Assembly (NCBI RefSeq): GCF_900176885.1
Contig: NZ_LT839648.1
Span: forward strand, 4,094,801 to 4,158,800
Direction of reading: 5' to 3'
Source: Oceanobacillus senegalensis
GTDB taxonomy: Bacteria; Bacillota; Bacilli; Bacillales; Amphibacillaceae
Length of the DNA: 64,000 nt
Shown here in pieces: positions 60,841 through 64,000 of this stretch (positions within the stretch are counted from its first letter, which is position 1; each line of letters begins with the position of its first letter). The translations under genes and the position numbers were made by a program. The notes under the pieces were generated by a model. It worked only from the letters and a program-made list of their open reading frames with translations. It was not told the DNA's origin and ran no database searches.

Positions 60841-61293
60841 ATGGTCACAGATGCGTATATAGCATTAGCAGTAGGTGCTTTTTTTAGTTTGTTATATGTA
60901 GAAAGAACTGGTATTTTACCAGCAGGGATCGTTGTGCCAAGTTATTTAGCATTAACATTTACTTCACCAATGATTATTGTTGGCACATTATTTATTGCTT
61001 TTATCACGTATTTATTTGTCATGAAAGTAATCGGCCGCTTTACTGTCTTATATGGTAGAAGAAAGTTTACTGCCATGTTACTTTGTGGGATTATCTTTAA
61101 AATAATTTTTGACCAATTCGTAAATATTCCTACGACTTTAGGAATGATAGAATTGCAGGTATTAGGGATGGTAGTTCCGGGAATCATTGCCAATACCATT
61201 CAAAGACAGGGTGTCATTCCAACGGTTAGTAGTACAGTGCTTCTTAGCGCATTGACCTATTCTGTTTTACTTACATATAATTCAATTGTTTAA
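60841..61293 (+). CDS. capC: Poly-gamma-glutamate synthase subunit CapC/PgsC
   Basis: A 150-residue membrane protein with several hydrophobic helices, the length of Bacillus CapC/PgsC. AVGAFFSLLYVERTGILPAG at the start and LGMVVPGIIANTIQRQGV near the end are typical. It forms the membrane part of the synthase with CapB. ATG behind AGGGGGAG, 21 bp after capB. Confidence 0.93.
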   Translation: MVTDAYIALAVGAFFSLLYVERTGILPAGIVVPSYLALTFTSPMIIVGTLFIAFITYLFVMKVIGRFTVLYGRRKFTAMLLCGIIFKIIFDQFVNIPTTLGMIELQVLGMVVPGIIANTIQRQGVIPTVSSTVLLSALTYSVLLTYNSIV

Positions 61294-61312
61294 TAGATAG
61301 GAGAGGTTAAAA

Positions 61313-61456
61313 TTGGAATCAAAAGTAAATCAAAAATTGTCGTTTAAAGAATGGATGTTAAAACATACGAAAAGTGAACAAAAGAAAGCAGACGTACATT
61401 CCATTATAGCTTCTATTATTACTTTGGTATGTATATTGTTATATGAAATGCTATAA
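61313..61456 (+). CDS. CapE/PgsE-like small membrane protein
   Basis: A 47-residue protein starting at TTG after TAGGAGAGG: charged N-terminus (KLSFKEWMLKHTKSEQKK) and one C-terminal membrane helix. Size, position after capC and topology fit the small CapE/PgsE component needed for polymer formation or export. The similarity is of layout more than sequence, so the name is not certain. Confidence 0.65.
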   Translation: MESKVNQKLSFKEWMLKHTKSEQKKADVHSIIASIITLVCILLYEML

Positions 61457-61494
61457 TATGACTAGAAGAAAATTTTAAAAATAAAATCATGTTA

Positions 61495-61607
61495 GAGACT
61501 GGGACAAAAGTGTTTCAAACCAAATGAAATCCGAACCGCGCATTTCGTTCGTTCGTGTGATGCAATGTTCGGATTTGGTTTAAACACGTACATTATGTCC
61601 CAGTTTC
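61495..61607. repeat. Inverted-repeat element GAGACTGGGACA type
   Basis: GAGACTGGGACA and TGTCCCAGTTTC ends, with a second nested pair (AACCAAAT...GTTCGGATTTGGTT). It lies between the capE-like gene and capD and could act as a terminator or attenuator. Related to 32397-32531. Confidence 0.75.
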
Positions 61608-61747
61608 TTTTGACTGAAATAATTAGAGTGAAAAAGGAAAAAATTAAAAGAAAGACAGAAATTAGTTCAACCAATCGTATTAGTATAGTGGTTTTTTCTT
61701 TACACGAAGTTAAACCCAAAATTGTATTTAATGAATGGATGCTACAA

Positions 61748-63376
61748 ATGAAAAAAGTAAACAGATCTGATTTTTATAGAACAAATATAATCATTTTAGT
61801 GATTATTTTATTTATACATTTTTTACTCATTCCTTTATTGAACAAAGAAGATAGTGAAAACAATCCCATACCAAAATTGAACGAGATTGTGAAGAATGGA
61901 AAGGAAGACTTTGGTGTTGCAAGTGATAATCCAATTGCAACGAAAATCGGAATGGAAGTTTTAGAAAATAGTGGAAATGCTGTCGATGCATCGATTGCTG
62001 TTGCTTACACATTAAATGTTGTAGAGCCTTCTTTATCGGGTATTGGTGGTGGTGGAACGTTAATGGTCATGGAACCTGATGAAGAACCCATTGTTTATGA
62101 TTATCGTGAGACGGCACCAAAGGATGGAAATATTTCTAGTAAGGGAATTGGTGTCATGGGCTTTGTGAAAGGTATGGAGGAAGTCCACGATGATTATGGA
62201 GACCTTCCTATGGATGCTTTAATGGAATATGCCATAAACATAGCAGAGAATGGATTTGAAGTATCCGAGACGTTACATGAAAGATTAGAAGGCGCAGATT
62301 ATCGGTTGGATGATGAAGAGCTTCCATATCTATTTCCAAATGGGGAGGCAGTAAAAGAAGGAACAATCATAAAACAGCCAGAAATGGCAGAAACATTACA
62401 ACTGATTCAAAAAGAAGGTACGGATGCCTTTTATGAAGGTGACATTGCAGAAGAAATAAATGATGAAGTGCCTAGTATCGAATTAAGTGATTTAGAGGAC
62501 TATGAGGTAGAAGTAAAGGAGCCCTTAAGTGTTGATTATAAAGGGTATACGGTCTATTTACCACCACCCCCTAGTGGAGGAATTATGATTGGTCAACAAT
62601 TGTCGATGGCGAAATACCTCGATTACGATGAGACGTATGACTTTTACAATAATATCAGTATTACCAATCGCCTTGCTTATCGGGAAAGATATGAAAAAGT
62701 TGGAGATCCAAACTTTGTAGATGTGGAAACAGATAAAATGTTAGAGGAAGAACATATAAAAGAATTAGTAAGAAATAAAGACGAGGATTTACAAACAAAA
62801 TTAGATTCAAAAGGTGATATGGAAGATCACGCAAACACAACTCATTTTGTAGTAATAGACAAAGATGGAATGATGGTATCATCTACGAATACGTTAAGTA
62901 ACTTTTTTGGGTCAGGAGAAACGGTAGAAGGGTTTTTCTTGAATAATCAATTAGACAATTTCAGTCTTAGCGAATCTTCTCCTAATGAATTAGAGGGTGG
63001 AAAAAGACCATTTAGCTATACTTCACCAATGATTGTTGCAGAAGATGGAGAACCTATACTTGGAATAGGCAGTTCAGGAGGTAGACGAATAACTTCCGTA
63101 TTGACTAGTATTTTAGTGCACTATTTTGATCAAGATGTTCCTTTACAAGAAGCTATTGACAAACCAAGGTTTTTTATGGAGTTAAATGAAGATGTGATAT
63201 TTTTTGAGGATGAAATAGATAATGAATTAGAAGAGAAATTTGAATCAGATGATTTTGAGGTAAGAGAAGATTATCGATCTGTTTATTTTGGTAGTGTAGA
63301 AGCATTAGCTGTGGAAGATGGGGAAATAGTTGGCGGATCGGATAAAAGAAGGAATGGAAAATGGTTAAGTAATTAA
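61748..63376 (+). CDS. capD: CapD-type gamma-glutamyltransferase
   Basis: About 542 residues: N-terminal membrane helix (IIILVIILFIHFLLIPLL), then a gamma-glutamyltransferase fold with GNAVDASIAVAYTLNVVEPS, LPPPPSGGIMIGQ, the autocleavage threonine in HANTTHFVVID and GIGSSGGRRITSVL. CapD cuts poly-gamma-glutamate and links it to the wall. No clear ribosome site precedes the ATG at 61748; the ATG at 61739 or an earlier in-frame start is possible. Confidence 0.88.
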   Translation: MKKVNRSDFYRTNIIILVIILFIHFLLIPLLNKEDSENNPIPKLNEIVKNGKEDFGVASDNPIATKIGMEVLENSGNAVDASIAVAYTLNVVEPSLSGIGGGGTLMVMEPDEEPIVYDYRETAPKDGNISSKGIGVMGFVKGMEEVHDDYGDLPMDALMEYAINIAENGFEVSETLHERLEGADYRLDDEELPYLFPNGEAVKEGTIIKQPEMAETLQLIQKEGTDAFYEGDIAEEINDEVPSIELSDLEDYEVEVKEPLSVDYKGYTVYLPPPPSGGIMIGQQLSMAKYLDYDETYDFYNNISITNRLAYRERYEKVGDPNFVDVETDKMLEEEHIKELVRNKDEDLQTKLDSKGDMEDHANTTHFVVIDKDGMMVSSTNTLSNFFGSGETVEGFFLNNQLDNFSLSESSPNELEGGKRPFSYTSPMIVAEDGEPILGIGSSGGRRITSVLTSILVHYFDQDVPLQEAIDKPRFFMELNEDVIFFEDEIDNELEEKFESDDFEVREDYRSVYFGSVEALAVEDGEIVGGSDKRRNGKWLSN

Positions 63377-63412
63377 AAATGGTTCAAGTTATACTGTTTG
63401 GAATTGGGGTAG

Positions 63413-63450
63413 GGAAGAGGTACATCTTCCTAAACCAATTCATTTTTTTT
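63413..63450 (+). terminator. Terminator after capD
   Basis: GGGAAGA / TCTTCCT hairpin, then a T8 run a few bases later. Confidence 0.6.
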
Positions 63451-63570
63451 ATGGAGGAAAACTACTATGTTTAATGAAAAACACATGTAAGTACGTAAAT
63501 TTAGATAGAAAAGAAAGCTAGAAGGTTCTCTTTTTAGTTAAAACGATTGGAATAATCTTTGGGTAGAAAA

Positions 63571-63606
63571 TGTAAAAGCCACCCAATCCTTTCTGAGAGG
63601 GTGACC
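63571..63606 (-). terminator. Terminator of the metallophosphoesterase gene
   Basis: CACCC / GGGTG stem around a 16-nt loop; on the minus strand it is followed by GGCTTTTAC. Confidence 0.55.
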
Positions 63607-63663
63607 TATTCTTTAAGGTTTCCTTGGTAATCGACCAACCGTATAATGGCAATCGATTCTTAT

Positions 63664-64000
63664 CTACTGTATTCCATAATCTTTAGCAAAAACCATTTTG
63701 GTGTCAACCAATACATCTTCCGCATTTTCATCTAAGTTGAACACTCGGGCACCACGTAATCTGTCATTTTCTTCTCCGCCAAGGCCATAGGCTCCAAACC
63801 CTACGCTTCCTGCATAGCCTAATTTGATTCCATAATAGTCACCAACATAGGTATTGATATGATCATGGCCAGAAAATACCCCTTTTACGTCGCCCCTCTC
63901 TAACATAGCTGCAAACATTCCGCTGTTAAATGGACCAGAACAAACACACTCATTCTTTTCCCCTTTGATAGTATGCTTTTCTACAGCTTTTTTGTGGCTT
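63664..64000 (-). CDS. Metallophosphoesterase, C-terminal part
   Basis: The frame is open to the window edge; only the last 112 or so residues are seen. FSGHDHINTYVGDYYGIKLG contains the GHDH metal-binding histidines of calcineurin-like phosphoesterases. It resembles stand-alone purple-acid-phosphatase-like Bacillus proteins and not CapA: it is on the opposite strand and lacks the capsule domain pattern. N-terminus outside the window. Confidence 0.8.
   Translation of the reverse strand, partial: SHKKAVEKHTIKGEKNECVCSGPFNSGMFAAMLERGDVKGVFSGHDHINTYVGDYYGIKLGYAGSVGFGAYGLGGEENDRLRGARVFNLDENAEDVLVDTKMVFAKDYGIQ

Noticed and set aside
63664-64000. The metallophosphoesterase as the missing capA
   Set aside because: It is on the opposite strand with its own terminator, and its GHDH-containing C-terminus fits a stand-alone phosphoesterase, not the CapA end.

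Overview
The window is AT-rich Gram-positive DNA of the Bacillaceae type (Oceanobacillus, Virgibacillus or Bacillus relatives). The grounds are strong AGGAGG-type ribosome binding sites, frequent TTG and GTG starts, an S-box (SAM-I) riboswitch, a FosB-type thiol transferase, an ECF promoter of the TGAAAC/CGTC kind, DUF4183 proteins of the type found with spore-surface genes, and a capB/capC/capD-like poly-gamma-glutamate cluster. No tRNA, rRNA or CRISPR array was seen.

Region 1 (about 0.1-31 kb) is an accessory island of mostly single, short, plus-strand genes: a RelE-type toxin-antitoxin pair, small membrane proteins, a methyltransferase, an ASCH protein, a NUDIX hydrolase, a serine hydrolase, a LOG protein, an ArsR-like regulator with an MFS pump, an ECF sigma factor with an LCP-like partner, alpha/beta hydrolase, several lipoproteins, M29 and M1 peptidases, FosB and an amidohydrolase. 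Nearly every gene is followed by a copy of one degenerate stem-loop repeat. Its head reads CTAACGGGTGCG, often overlapping the stop codon. A variable hairpin follows, and then a tail close to TTGTGCTAACGGGCAG plus TTTAATGGAATAAG. The copies lie in the same orientation as the plus-strand genes, so the island looks like an integron-style cassette chain, although the repeat is not a canonical attC. An IS110-family element sits exactly in the head of one copy. Decayed tyrosine-recombinase pieces, broken lipoproteins, a toxin tail and genes with single in-frame stops show heavy turnover. A second stretch of the same kind occupies about 44.5-46.6 kb and 52.9-56 kb.

Region 2 (31-44 kb) lacks the repeat and looks more stable: a nucleoside hydrolase, panB translationally coupled to a DUF2520 protein, a divergent SDR protein, and a coherent mannosylglycerate utilisation cluster. 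In that cluster an EIIABC permease imports and phosphorylates the sugar, a GH38 mannosidase splits it, ManA and a glycerate kinase send the two halves to glycolysis, and an HPr-like protein and an RpiR regulator are encoded alongside.

Region 3 (46.6-52.9 kb) looks like organosulfur scavenging: a SAM riboswitch ahead of a polyol-permease-like MFS carrier and a flavin-dependent monooxygenase, then a divergent LysR regulator, an FMN reductase and another MFS protein.

Region 4 (57-64 kb) is surface-related: three DUF4183 proteins (two from a recent tandem duplication) and a poly-gamma-glutamate cluster with capB, capC, a capE-like small gene and capD but no visible capA. The window ends inside a metallophosphoesterase gene.
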